Source of the DNA: Dyadobacter fermentans
Lineage (GTDB): Bacteria > Bacteroidota > Bacteroidia > Cytophagales > Spirosomataceae
DNA length: 64,000 nt
NCBI RefSeq assembly: GCF_019924045.1
Contig: NZ_JAHXBN010000001.1
Coordinates: 434,001-498,000, forward strand
Direction: 5' to 3'
Shown here: positions 54,249-63,126 of the stretch, piece by piece
Numbering within the stretch: the first letter of the stretch is position 1
Layout: each line of letters begins with the position of its first letter
The notes under the pieces: generated by a model
What the model saw: the letters and a program-made list of their open reading frames with translations, nothing else
What the model was told of the DNA's origin: nothing
Database searches by the model: none
Position numbers and translations under genes: made by a program

Positions 54249-55148
54249 ATGAATATTCGCAAAGTAGATACTTTTTCTGGTCATAGGGACAGTGTTTATA
54301 CAATTATTTCTGACGGGACAGGCCGCGGCTTTTATTCAGCGGGTGCCGATGGCTTTGTAATCCAATGGGACCTGCAAAAGCCGGATCTTGGGAAGCTCGT
54401 CGCACGTGCGGGCACGTCCGTATACGCGCTCGCGCTGCACGACAGCAGCGATTCGCTCTGGATCGGGCAGAATTTCGAAGGCATTCAGGTGTTGAATACG
54501 AAGGAGAATGCGATTGAAAAGACCTCCAAAATCACAACCGCCGCCATTTTCGACATTCGTTTTGCGGGAGATAAGGCGCTTGTGGCATTAGGCGACGGCG
54601 TGGTGGTGGTGATGGACGTCCCGTCGTTCGCCGTGCAGAAGCATATCAAGATCGCCGGCAAGAGCATCCGGAGCATTGCGGTCAATATGGAGACCAACGA
54701 ATTTGCTACCGGCGACAGCGATTGCAACGTCCATATCTTCGATCTCGATGGTTTTAAATTAAAAAAGACCATTCAAGCACATACAAACTCCGTATTTTCC
54801 GTTAAGTATTCACCGGACGGTAAATACCTGTTCACCACTGGTCGGGACGCGCACCTGAAAATATGGGACGTCAATGATGCATACGGCATCGTCTCCGACA
54901 TCCCCGCGCACATGTATGCGATCAACGACATTACATTCAGTCCCGATCGCTCCCTCTTCGCTACTTGCAGTATGGACAAGTCCATAAAATTGTGGGATGC
55001 AGCCACATTCAAGCTGAAAAAAATTATCGACCGGGCACGTCACGCGGGGCATGGAACATCTGTGAATAAGCTGCTCTGGACGGGCTTTGAGAACCAGTTG
55101 ATTTCGTGCAGCGACGACCGCATGATATCGGTTTGGGAGGTCGCGTAA
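54249..55148 (+). CDS. WD40 repeat beta-propeller protein
   Basis: A 299-residue protein with at least four clear WD40 repeats, including FSGHRDSVYTIISDGTGRGF, VFSVKYSPDGKYLFTTGRDA with LKIWDV, and INDITFSPDRSLFATCSMDK with IKLWDA. With weaker repeats it could make a seven-bladed propeller. It has no signal peptide, so a cytoplasmic scaffold role is likely. The frame is open from 54204, but ATG at 54249 is chosen. Confidence 0.88.
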   Translation: MNIRKVDTFSGHRDSVYTIISDGTGRGFYSAGADGFVIQWDLQKPDLGKLVARAGTSVYALALHDSSDSLWIGQNFEGIQVLNTKENAIEKTSKITTAAIFDIRFAGDKALVALGDGVVVVMDVPSFAVQKHIKIAGKSIRSIAVNMETNEFATGDSDCNVHIFDLDGFKLKKTIQAHTNSVFSVKYSPDGKYLFTTGRDAHLKIWDVNDAYGIVSDIPAHMYAINDITFSPDRSLFATCSMDKSIKLWDAATFKLKKIIDRARHAGHGTSVNKLLWTGFENQLISCSDDRMISVWEVA

Positions 55149-55255
55149 GCCAATACTTATAATATGGTAATGTTGGTAAATACTTTGAAAAATGAATCAT
55201 ATATCTTTAACTTACACGACCGTTTTTAACTAGGCATCAAAGCATAGAATGCATC

Positions 55256-56305
55256 ATGAAAATATCCGCTATTGAGATACGCAAGCACACTTTTGAAAAG
55301 ATTTTCAGAGGTTATGACCCGGACGAAGTAGATGCTTTCCTGAACTCTTTGTCTCAGGAATGGGAGCGGTATTCAAGCGAAAACAACTTGCTGAAGATGC
55401 AGCTGGAATACGCGGAGAAGGAATTGGCGAAGTTGAAAGATATCGAATCAACGTTATTCAGAACCTTAAAAGCGGCCGAAGATACCAGTAAGTTAATCGA
55501 GAAAGAAGCCAACGAAAATGCGGAAAAAAGGATAGAGGAATCACGCGTTGCGGCGAATGACCTGGTAACCGAAGCAGAGCAGCGTACTAACCAGATTATT
55601 AAACAAACTGAGGACAGACTGGCGAAATTCAAGGAGGATTTTGCCCAGGAAGTGAAAATCCAGGAACGCGATTTCCGGGCAATTGAAAACTTCCGTGATA
55701 ACCTGATCGTCCAGCTCAGTTCACTGGCCAACAGTGCGCTCGAAACCGTCGAACGTTTCGAGCAGAAATATGATAAAGAATCGGTCCTCAATAAAATGGA
55801 GGACATCAAAAAGCATATCGCGGAGATCGAAATTCCGAAGAAACCGCTGTACCAGGCGCCGGTGAGGATCGAAGTGGAAGAAACGCCAGCAGCGTCGGCA
55901 GCCGAGCCGGAAGTCGAAGTTGTATTGCAGGACGATAAGCCGGAAGTGGTGTTCGAAATAGCGGAGGAACAAGTGCCTGAGCCGGAACCGGTTTTTGAGG
56001 TAGATCCCGAACTCCCCGGAGTTGAGCCGGAAGAAGAAATTCAGGCTGTCGCGCCAGTCGTTACGGCAGTTCCGGAACCCGAGCCTGAACCGGCACCAAT
56101 TCCCGAGCCGATACGTGAAGAACCGGTTGCTTACAACAGACCAAGACAAACCCAGCGGACTGCCGCAGACGAGGCCGAGGAGGTACTGGCGGAAATGCAT
56201 AAGGTGGCGGAGAAGGCCAGGGATTCTTCGGCGGGTATCAACCGGCCGAGAGAAAGCACTCCGCCGAAGAAATCAGGCGGCGGTTCATTTTTTGACCAAA
56301 TCTAA
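55256..56305 (+). CDS. DivIVA domain-containing protein
   Basis: A 349-residue protein. The N-terminus ISAIEIRKHTFEKIFRGYDP then DEVDAFLNSLSQEWE is the DivIVA membrane-binding domain. A long coiled coil follows to about residue 190. The C-terminal part is rich in Pro and Glu (EPEPEPAPIPEP) and so disordered. DivIVA-like proteins mark poles or division sites or organise envelope growth. folB starts 10 bp after the stop. Confidence 0.88.
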   Translation: MKISAIEIRKHTFEKIFRGYDPDEVDAFLNSLSQEWERYSSENNLLKMQLEYAEKELAKLKDIESTLFRTLKAAEDTSKLIEKEANENAEKRIEESRVAANDLVTEAEQRTNQIIKQTEDRLAKFKEDFAQEVKIQERDFRAIENFRDNLIVQLSSLANSALETVERFEQKYDKESVLNKMEDIKKHIAEIEIPKKPLYQAPVRIEVEETPAASAAEPEVEVVLQDDKPEVVFEIAEEQVPEPEPVFEVDPELPGVEPEEEIQAVAPVVTAVPEPEPEPAPIPEPIREEPVAYNRPRQTQRTAADEAEEVLAEMHKVAEKARDSSAGINRPRESTPPKKSGGGSFFDQI

Positions 56306-56314
56306 TAACCACCA

Positions 56315-56665
56315 TTGGGAACGATCAGTCTCGAAGGACTCGAGTTTTTTGCATATCACGGCTATTACCCGGAAGAACAACGCATCGGAAATAAATACGC
56401 CTTGGACATTACCATTACCACCGACTTTTTCCGTGCCGCGCAGCACGATAAGCTGAGTGAGACCGTCAATTACGAAACCATCTACCAGATCACGGCCAAG
56501 GTCATGAAAGAGCCGGCCAAGCTTTTGGAGCACATTGGTTTTAATGTAATTGAAAAGATTCGGGAGCATTACCCGACGGTCGAGAAGGTGACTGTGAAAG
56601 TCTCGAAATTCAATCCGCCGATAGGAGGGGTTTGCACCCGGGCGGTGATTACGATGGAAGGATAA
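56315..56665 (+). CDS. folB: dihydroneopterin aldolase
   Basis: A 116-residue folate-pathway enzyme of normal length that converts dihydroneopterin to 6-hydroxymethyl-dihydropterin. GLEFFAYHGYYPEEQRIG and NYETIYQITAKVM are family motifs, with VKVSKFNPPI near the end. The start codon is TTG at 56315; no ATG precedes it in frame at a sensible place. It lies 10 bp after the DivIVA-like gene. Confidence 0.92.
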   Translation: MGTISLEGLEFFAYHGYYPEEQRIGNKYALDITITTDFFRAAQHDKLSETVNYETIYQITAKVMKEPAKLLEHIGFNVIEKIREHYPTVEKVTVKVSKFNPPIGGVCTRAVITMEG

Positions 56666-56668
56666 AAA

Positions 56669-56694
56669 GAAAGGCGGTTTTTAAACCGCCTTTC
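56669..56694. terminator. bidirectional terminator after folB
   Basis: GAAAGGCGGTTT and AAACCGCCTTTC form a perfect 12-bp arm pair with two bases between. Confidence 0.85.
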
Positions 56695-56704
56695 TCATTT
56701 GACA

Positions 56705-57916
56705 TCAATATTCGTGGGGAAGCTCGATGTTCACAGCTTCGTGCCACGGCAATCCGTGGATATTCAGCAGCTCCATGAAAGGATCCGGATTCAATTCTTC
56801 AACATTATAAACACCCGGCTTCATCCACTCTTCGTTCGTCAGCATCAGCATCGCACCGATCATTGCCGGAACGCCTGTCGTGTAACTCACAGCCTGTGCA
56901 CGTACCTCGCGATAGCATTCAGCATGATCGCAGTTGTTCCAAACGTAATAAGTTTTCTCTTCACCATCTTTGATGCCCTTGATCTGGCAGCCGATAGACG
57001 TCTGGCCTGAGTAGTTTTCACCCAAAGTATCGGGAGCAGGCAATACCGCTTTCAGGAATTCGAGGGGAACGATGTCGATGCCGTTGAATTTGATCGGCTT
57101 GATGCTCGTCATACCCACATTTTCAAGCACATTCAAATGCGTAATGTAGGCCTGGCCGAACGTCATCCAGAAACGCGCACGTTTCAGGGTAGGGAAGTTC
57201 TTAACCAGCGATTCGAGTTCTTCGTGGTACAGCACGTAGCTCTCTTTGGGACCGATGCCCGGGTAATCGATTGGTTTATGGATGGACATCGCGGGGATCT
57301 CAACCCACTCGCCGTTTTCCCAGTAGCGGCCCGGCTGAGTGATCTCGCGGATGTTGATTTCAGGGTTAAAGTTGGTTGCAAATGCCTTTCCGTGGTCGCC
57401 TGCATTACAGTCGATGATGTCCAGGTAATGCATTTCGTCGAACTGATGCTTGGCAGCGAATGCGGTGAAAACCTGTGTAGCGCCTGGGTCGAAACCGCAG
57501 CCCAGTACGGCCATCAGGCCAGCTTCTTTAAAGCGTTCCTGATATGCCCATTGCCAGCTGTATTCGAATTTCGCAACGTCTTTGGGTTCGTAATTGGCAG
57601 TATCGAGGTAATGCACGCCGGTTTCGAGGCAGGCGTCCATGATCGTCAGATCCTGGTACGGCAGCGCTACGTTGATGAGCACTTTGGGCTGGAAACGTTT
57701 GATGAGCAAAACCGTTTCTGCCACGATGTCGGCATCCACCTGTGCGGTCTGGATATCAACCCCGTGCATTTCCTTGATTTCGGCTGCTATTTTATCACAT
57801 TTCGCCTTGGTGCGGCTGGCGAGCATTATTTCGGTGAAAACATTGCTGTTCAATGCGCATTTGTGTGCCACAACACTACCGACACCACCTGCGCCAATGA
57901 TAAGAACCTTGGACAT
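56705..57916 (-). CDS. saccharopine-dehydrogenase-like, probable carboxynorspermidine dehydrogenase
   Basis: A 403-residue protein. The NAD(P) motif is VLIIGAGGVGSVVAHKCAL, and the length and body (GVHYLDTANYEP, VLGCGFDPGATQVF) fit the carboxynorspermidine/carboxyspermidine dehydrogenase branch. Those enzymes condense a diamine with aspartate semialdehyde in polyamine synthesis. The matching decarboxylase gene is not in the window. The alternative is a saccharopine dehydrogenase of lysine metabolism. It has a full promoter at 57939-57968. Confidence 0.75.
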   Translation of the reverse strand: MSKVLIIGAGGVGSVVAHKCALNSNVFTEIMLASRTKAKCDKIAAEIKEMHGVDIQTAQVDADIVAETVLLIKRFQPKVLINVALPYQDLTIMDACLETGVHYLDTANYEPKDVAKFEYSWQWAYQERFKEAGLMAVLGCGFDPGATQVFTAFAAKHQFDEMHYLDIIDCNAGDHGKAFATNFNPEINIREITQPGRYWENGEWVEIPAMSIHKPIDYPGIGPKESYVLYHEELESLVKNFPTLKRARFWMTFGQAYITHLNVLENVGMTSIKPIKFNGIDIVPLEFLKAVLPAPDTLGENYSGQTSIGCQIKGIKDGEEKTYYVWNNCDHAECYREVRAQAVSYTTGVPAMIGAMLMLTNEEWMKPGVYNVEELNPDPFMELLNIHGLPWHEAVNIELPHEY

Positions 57917-57938
57917 TTTAATAGTTTTAAATTTCCGG

Positions 57939-57968
57939 CAAAGATAGGACGACCGGTTAATTTTTCAA
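57939..57968 (-). promoter_or_regulatory. promoter of the saccharopine-dehydrogenase-like gene
   Basis: On the minus strand TTG (57968-57966), a 19-bp spacer and TATCTTTG (57946-57939). The TTG overlaps the stop codon of the upstream PQQ dehydrogenase gene. The leader would be about 17 nt. Confidence 0.6.
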
Positions 57969-59152
57969 TTTAAATTTCCGTTAACCACCTTCATCACTTT
58001 GCCTGCGCCGTAGTTCAAATAGTACACTTCGCCCTTGATGTCCTGACCGAAAGACGAAATATTACCCGTGCCTTCCATGATCAGTGTGTTGGATTTGCGG
58101 GTATCGCCGTCGAGTTCGAGTGCCCATATGCGTCCGCTCACGTAGTCGCCGTAGATGTATTTGCCTGCGAGCGCGGGAATGGCCGAGCCACGGTACACAT
58201 AGCCGCCGGTAATGGAGCGGTCGCCATTATCCTGGCTGTAATCATACACGGGTTCGATGAGGCCTTGTGCATTGCAATCGGACGAAGGATTGTAGCAGTC
58301 GGAGCCTTCTTTAATGCGCCAGCCATAGTTACCACCCTTGGTGATGATATCGATTTCTTCCCGTTCGTTCTGGCCGACGTCGCCTGCGAAAAGTTTACCG
58401 GTACCGCTATCAAAGCTAATGCGCCACGGATTGCGGAGACCGTAGGCGTAGATTTCCGGCAAATTGCCGGTTGTTCCGGAAGCATAGGGATTGTCGGAGG
58501 GGATGTTATAATTCCCTTTTGCCGACCCGTTCACATCCACGCGCAGGATTTTGCCTAGATAGCTTTTCAGGTTTTGCGCATGGTTCTGCGGATCGCCGCC
58601 GCTGCCGCCGTCACCGGTGGCAATATAAAGGTAGCCGTCCTTCCCGAATTGCATTGAACCGCCATTGTGGTTATCATAAGGCTGGTTGAATGTAAAAAGA
58701 ACCGCTTCGCTATTCGGATCGGCTTGGGTAGCATTAGTCGCTTTATAGCGTGCTATGACAGTTTTTAGCGGCGTGCCGGAGGTGTAATTGACAAAGAAAT
58801 AGCTATTTGTTTTAAAATCCGGGTGAAATGCGAGACCTAATAAGCCCCGCTCGCCGCCTGACCTTACCTTGCTTTTAATATCGAGAAAAGTAGAACTGGA
58901 AGAGACATTTTCCGCATTGGAAAACACCCTAATAACCCCATCCTGCTCGACGACGAAGAACCGGCTGCTGTCGCCCGGCGCCTGCACCAAATCCACTGGT
59001 TGGCTGAATGTCAGAGCAGGGAAAATGTCTTTCGAAGTAATGGAATCCTCTGGAAAACGATCTTCGATTATTTCGGGATCGTCGGATTTGCATGCCAAAA
59101 CTGCAACGGCTATGGCTAACGGAACGAGCGTCAGGCGAAGGATGGCTTTCAT
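57965..59152 (-). CDS. PQQ-dependent sugar dehydrogenase lipoprotein
   Basis: A 395-residue protein with signal and a lipobox-like VAVLAC (Cys21). The six-bladed GSDH propeller is shown by VEQDGVIRVF, GERGLLGLAFHPDF, IATGDGGSGGDPQNHAQNLK and GLRNPWRISFDSGTGKLFAG. Soluble aldose dehydrogenases of this type oxidise sugars with PQQ and calcium in the periplasm or at the surface. No PQQ synthesis genes are in the window. Confidence 0.88.
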   Translation of the reverse strand: MKAILRLTLVPLAIAVAVLACKSDDPEIIEDRFPEDSITSKDIFPALTFSQPVDLVQAPGDSSRFFVVEQDGVIRVFSNAENVSSSSTFLDIKSKVRSGGERGLLGLAFHPDFKTNSYFFVNYTSGTPLKTVIARYKATNATQADPNSEAVLFTFNQPYDNHNGGSMQFGKDGYLYIATGDGGSGGDPQNHAQNLKSYLGKILRVDVNGSAKGNYNIPSDNPYASGTTGNLPEIYAYGLRNPWRISFDSGTGKLFAGDVGQNEREEIDIITKGGNYGWRIKEGSDCYNPSSDCNAQGLIEPVYDYSQDNGDRSITGGYVYRGSAIPALAGKYIYGDYVSGRIWALELDGDTRKSNTLIMEGTGNISSFGQDIKGEVYYLNYGAGKVMKVVNGNLN

Positions 59153-59215
59153 GAGGTCGTAGTAGTAAGTTTCTAAGACAACGTCATGAAAGCCTATTTG
59201 TTTTTGGAAATGATT

Positions 59216-60580
59216 TTAAATCAGGTGTTTCCAGATCACATCGTATACATCTACCGCTTCCAGTTCTTGCTTTTCAACAGCCCCGTCGGTGACGATGATC
59301 GGATAGTATTCTTTGGGAATGTTGATGCCTCCGTGCGAACCCTTTACTAATGTCGCGTCTAAAGGAATCACATCCATTAAATATCTGAAGCCAAGCAGCT
59401 TCCGGGCTAATTTGTAGCCTGCACGCAGCTTGATTAAGGGATTTTTGGGATCCATAAACATCTCCACCGGATCGTAACCCGGCTTGCGGTGAATGTCTAC
59501 CAAATGCGCGTAATCCGGCGCTTTGGCGTCGTCGAGCCAGTAGTAGTAGGTAAACCAGCTATCCGGTTTCGCAACTACTACAATATCTCCCGAGCGAGCG
59601 TGATCGATATGGTACTCTTTCTGCGCTTCTTTATCAAGAACGAGATCAATACCCGATGTTTTTTTCAAAACCTGCATTACTCGCTCCTTGACGGAAGGAT
59701 CGTTCAGGTAAACGTGCGCGATCTGGTGATCGGAAACGGCGAATGCCTTGGAAATCCCCGCATCCAGCAGCTCATACCAGCGCTCCACGCGCACCGAAAT
59801 CAGCCCTTCGTTGCGGAGAATGCGGTTGATATGGATAGGGTTATTGACGGCGTTGATACCATATTCTGAAAGCAGAATGATCTTAGCATTACGTGCTTCA
59901 TAAAATTGAATGAGGTCCTTAACCACTTCATCAATCTCGCTCAGCTCCTTGCTGATCTTGGAAAAATCCGGGCCGAATTTTTGCAGACAATAGTCCAGAT
60001 GGGGCAGGTAAATAAGCGTCAGCGTCGGGTTATGCTTTCTTTCCACGGACATCGAAGCATCGGCGATCCAGCGTGTGGATTTGATATTTGCATTCGGCCC
60101 CCAGAAGTTGAAGAGCGGGAACTGGCCGAGCTCGGCTTGCAATTCATCACGCAATTCAGGCGGGTAAGAGTAGCAATCCGGCGCTTTCACGCCATCGGCA
60201 TGGTATTGCGGGCGCGGCGTTACCGACCAGTCGGCGGTGGAGTACATATTATACCACCAGAACATCTTCGAAACCGTGAAATTCGGGTCCTGCTTTCTGG
60301 CATTATCCCAAATCTTATCGCCCTGCACGAGCTTGTTCGACTGTTTCCAAAACTTCACTTCCGAGTCCTCACGATCGTACCAGCCGTTGCCGACGATGCC
60401 GTTCTCCGCAGGCCATTTGCCCGTCACATAAGTACTTTGCGAAGTAGTAGTAACGGCAGGAAGCACCGGTTTAATGGGTGTAAGGTGCCTCTTTTTGACA
60501 TAAGCATCCAAAAACGGCGTATGCTCACCGATCAGGTTGGCGCTTAGTCCTACAATATCTATAACTACGGTTTTATTCAT
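59216..60580 (-). CDS. eboF: EboF-like alkaline phosphatase/phosphodiesterase-fold protein
   Basis: A 454-residue protein of the nucleotide pyrophosphatase/phosphodiesterase group. Asp8, the nucleophile region PAVTTTSQSTYVTG (Thr44), GIVGNGWYD and the last GSHGG (His416) match. Three positions expected to bind metal differ: Gln200 in LDYCLQ for His, and Glu239-Tyr240 in LLSEYG where SDHG is expected. It overlaps eboE by 8 bp and is the last gene of the cluster here. Naming rests on order and family set, not on a database search. Confidence 0.82.
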   Translation of the reverse strand: MNKTVVIDIVGLSANLIGEHTPFLDAYVKKRHLTPIKPVLPAVTTTSQSTYVTGKWPAENGIVGNGWYDREDSEVKFWKQSNKLVQGDKIWDNARKQDPNFTVSKMFWWYNMYSTADWSVTPRPQYHADGVKAPDCYSYPPELRDELQAELGQFPLFNFWGPNANIKSTRWIADASMSVERKHNPTLTLIYLPHLDYCLQKFGPDFSKISKELSEIDEVVKDLIQFYEARNAKIILLSEYGINAVNNPIHINRILRNEGLISVRVERWYELLDAGISKAFAVSDHQIAHVYLNDPSVKERVMQVLKKTSGIDLVLDKEAQKEYHIDHARSGDIVVVAKPDSWFTYYYWLDDAKAPDYAHLVDIHRKPGYDPVEMFMDPKNPLIKLRAGYKLARKLLGFRYLMDVIPLDATLVKGSHGGINIPKEYYPIIVTDGAVEKQELEAVDVYDVIWKHLI

Positions 60581-61775
60581 AATTCAAAACTTTCTTCACC
60601 CATTCGAGCTCGCGAACGATGGATTCGCCGATGGGCTTCTGCATATCCTCCGGCAACACGCCCCAGGTGTAGGTTTCCACTTCAAGATAGGCCGAGAACG
60701 GCGCTTCTTTTTGCAATGCCAAAGTTTGAACAATGTCTCCCTGGGTCGAATCGAGTACGCCGTAGGTATTCACAAACAGTGGAACGTGGAAATGCACGCG
60801 CCATTCCTCGTGGGTTTCGTCCCAGTCGGTCAAAGCCTCTTTGAGATCGGGGTAATGCGTAAAGTGTCCGTCGTCGTGGCGGGCTACTACCTGATGCAGG
60901 TATACCGGCTCGTCGAAGGTCTCGATGGCTTTGCGTTTTACCTCGCGTTCGCTGGCGTAATTCACTTTCAATGCCGAGCTAACCTGAATGCGGCCGACTT
61001 GAATCCCGTATTCATTGAGTGAATCGAGAATGTCTTCCGGTTTTTCAAAACCAACCGCGGCATGGCAAATGTCGTAGCACAGCTGAATGTGTTTCAAGAT
61101 TAGCGCCTGCGCCGCTTCACCGTCGATTCCGTATTTTTCTACCAAATAAATGGTGCCTTTCGGAAGCAGCAGATTGGTATACCAGGTTACGAAATCCTCG
61201 GTATTATCCAGAATGCCGTCCGGTTCGGGCTCGATATCCAGATGCAGGAACTTGCCGGTTTCCTTTTCAATGCGGACTAATTCGTCGAGCAGTTCGAGGA
61301 TGTGATCGGTCGCTTTTTCAGTGGCTTGCAACTTGTCTGCTTCGGTTTTCCACCAAAGTCTGTACGATAATGGGGGAGTTGAAACGCCGCCATGCATATC
61401 GGCAGGCAGTAATGCGGCCAGGATATTGAAAAGGCGTTTGGTGTACGCGAGGCGGTCGGCGGTCGTCCAGTCGGGTGTGTGTACGTCGTCCTTTACACGG
61501 GTGTTGTGAAAGCCGCCGTAAGGAAAGCCGTTGATCACAAACACATATACGTTCTGCGCATCGAGCCAGTTTTTGAACTCGGCCAGCACTTCCGGCTTGC
61601 TCAGCTCAATGGAGGCTTCATTGGCAACACGCAGCCCCAGCCCGAAAGGCTTCCCAGGTGCTAATTGCTCGCGGATATAAGGTATGCTCTCGCGCAGCGA
61701 CCGGAAATGCTCGTCCCACTTTTCACCGGGATGGATATTACTGCAGTAGGTAAGGTGTCCGTAAGGCGTGATCAT
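60573..61775 (-). CDS. eboE: EboE-like TIM-barrel metabolite protein
   Basis: A 400-residue protein resembling sugar-phosphate isomerase/xylose isomerase-type TIM barrels (LHLDIEPEPDG, LCYDICHAAVGF, GRIQVSSALK). It starts MITPYGHLTYCSNIHPGEKW, a characteristic opening for EboE. The reaction is unknown. It overlaps eboD by ATGA (61772-61775) and eboF by 8 bp, so the three are translationally coupled. Confidence 0.85.
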   Translation of the reverse strand: MITPYGHLTYCSNIHPGEKWDEHFRSLRESIPYIREQLAPGKPFGLGLRVANEASIELSKPEVLAEFKNWLDAQNVYVFVINGFPYGGFHNTRVKDDVHTPDWTTADRLAYTKRLFNILAALLPADMHGGVSTPPLSYRLWWKTEADKLQATEKATDHILELLDELVRIEKETGKFLHLDIEPEPDGILDNTEDFVTWYTNLLLPKGTIYLVEKYGIDGEAAQALILKHIQLCYDICHAAVGFEKPEDILDSLNEYGIQVGRIQVSSALKVNYASEREVKRKAIETFDEPVYLHQVVARHDDGHFTHYPDLKEALTDWDETHEEWRVHFHVPLFVNTYGVLDSTQGDIVQTLALQKEAPFSAYLEVETYTWGVLPEDMQKPIGESIVRELEWVKKVLNYE

Positions 61776-62944
61776 GCAGGGATAATTTTGGAACTTTCGA
61801 GGTAATCGACCGACTGTGCGATGATGTCGGCATCCAGTTCATGCACTTCCACTCCTTTTCCAATCTTTTCCAATAGCATGATGGTCAGCCTGCCGCCCAG
61901 GTGCTCGCGGAATTCCTGCAAGCCGTTGCGGAGGTTGATTTTATCGTTTTCAGCCAGTTTTGAATGGTAAAGTTCAAAACCGACTTTGGTGAGCACATCG
62001 ATAATGCGGTGCAGGTCGCTCTCTGCGAGCATTCCTATTTTATTGGCGTACACACAATCCAATGCAATGCCAATCGCCACCGCTTCACCGTGACGAACTT
62101 CGAAATTGGTTAAAAATTCGAGCTTATGCGCTGCCCAGTGACCGAAATCCAACGGTCGTGAAGACCCGAATTCAAACGGATCGCCGCCGGCGATATGGTC
62201 GGTATGCATTTCGGCGCAGCGGTGGATAAGGTAGGCCATCGCCTCCTCGTCGCGGTTAGCAAGCGCCGTTGCGTGCTCTTCGATCCATTCGAAGAACGCC
62301 TGGTCTTTGATCAATGCCACTTTCACGGCTTCCGCAAGCCCGCCGCGCCAGTCGCGGTCGTCGAGCGTACGCAGGAAAGTCAGGTCGTTGAAAACAGCCA
62401 CCGGCGGCGCAAATGTGCCGAGGAAGTTCTTTTTACCGTGAAAATTAATGCTGTTTTTAACCCCAACTCCCGAATCGTTTTGTGCCAAAACGGTCGTAGG
62501 AATGCGGATCAACTTGATACCCCGGTGCGAAACCGCGGCCGCGTAGCCTACCAAGTCCAGTACGGCGCCACCGCCAATGCCGATTACGAATGAGTGGCGG
62601 TCGATCCCGAAAACGTCGACGGCTTCAACAAGCTTGTCAAATTGTGACGGATCATTTTTGCAAGCCTCTCCACCCGGTACCACGATAATTTCGGACGCGA
62701 GCTGGATATGCTTCACATTTTGTGCGAAGTAGGCACGGATCTGATTTTTCAGTTCCGGTTGTGTCTGTTCAAACCCCTCGTCCACGATCACCAGGGCCTT
62801 GCGCTGAAAGCCCTGCTCGGTATATGCTTGAAAAAACTCTTTCAGTAGCGGGTTCTGGGTGTCAAAAAGGCGTTGGGTGAAGAATACGGCATAGTTGTAT
62901 TCCACCTGGAAACGTTGTTTTATGGTTTGCATTGAATCTGGCAT
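61772..62944 (-). CDS. eboD: EboD-like 3-dehydroquinate synthase-family protein
   Basis: A 390-residue protein related to dehydroquinate synthase and 2-epi-5-epi-valiolone synthase-type sugar cyclases. NAD site GIGGGAVLDLVGYAAAVSHR and zinc ligands in GGLAEAVKVAL, DFGHWAAHKLE and RHGEAVAIG look intact, so it should be active. Its substrate is not known and need not be DAHP. The frame opens with TTG at 62953; the ATGs at 62944 or 62932 are better starts. It overlaps eboE. Confidence 0.88.
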   Translation of the reverse strand: MPDSMQTIKQRFQVEYNYAVFFTQRLFDTQNPLLKEFFQAYTEQGFQRKALVIVDEGFEQTQPELKNQIRAYFAQNVKHIQLASEIIVVPGGEACKNDPSQFDKLVEAVDVFGIDRHSFVIGIGGGAVLDLVGYAAAVSHRGIKLIRIPTTVLAQNDSGVGVKNSINFHGKKNFLGTFAPPVAVFNDLTFLRTLDDRDWRGGLAEAVKVALIKDQAFFEWIEEHATALANRDEEAMAYLIHRCAEMHTDHIAGGDPFEFGSSRPLDFGHWAAHKLEFLTNFEVRHGEAVAIGIALDCVYANKIGMLAESDLHRIIDVLTKVGFELYHSKLAENDKINLRNGLQEFREHLGGRLTIMLLEKIGKGVEVHELDADIIAQSVDYLESSKIIPA

Positions 62945-63086
62945 TACACGCAAAATGGGTATTTAACATTAAAACGTTTGAAAGCACTATCCGTTCAAAC
63001 GCAGCTCGAAATCATTGATATAAAGACTAAAATTAACAGGTTTTCCCCGTCCCATCATCGTCCAATTTATTTATTAGCCGGAAGCC

Positions 63087-63126
63087 ATCCTTCCTCCATT
63101 CTCCTTTCTCCCTTTCATTCCCTCAT
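63087..63126 (-). repeat. purine-rich repeat between eboC and eboD
   Basis: On the minus strand this is a GA-rich tract directly after the eboC stop. Bases 63087-63106 are the exact inverse of 40583-40602 (20 of 20). The rest is more loosely similar. Confidence 0.8.

Noticed and set aside
59906..60547. 213-codon plus-strand ORF opposite eboF
   Set aside because: It is a shadow of eboF, which has family motifs and is coupled to its neighbours.
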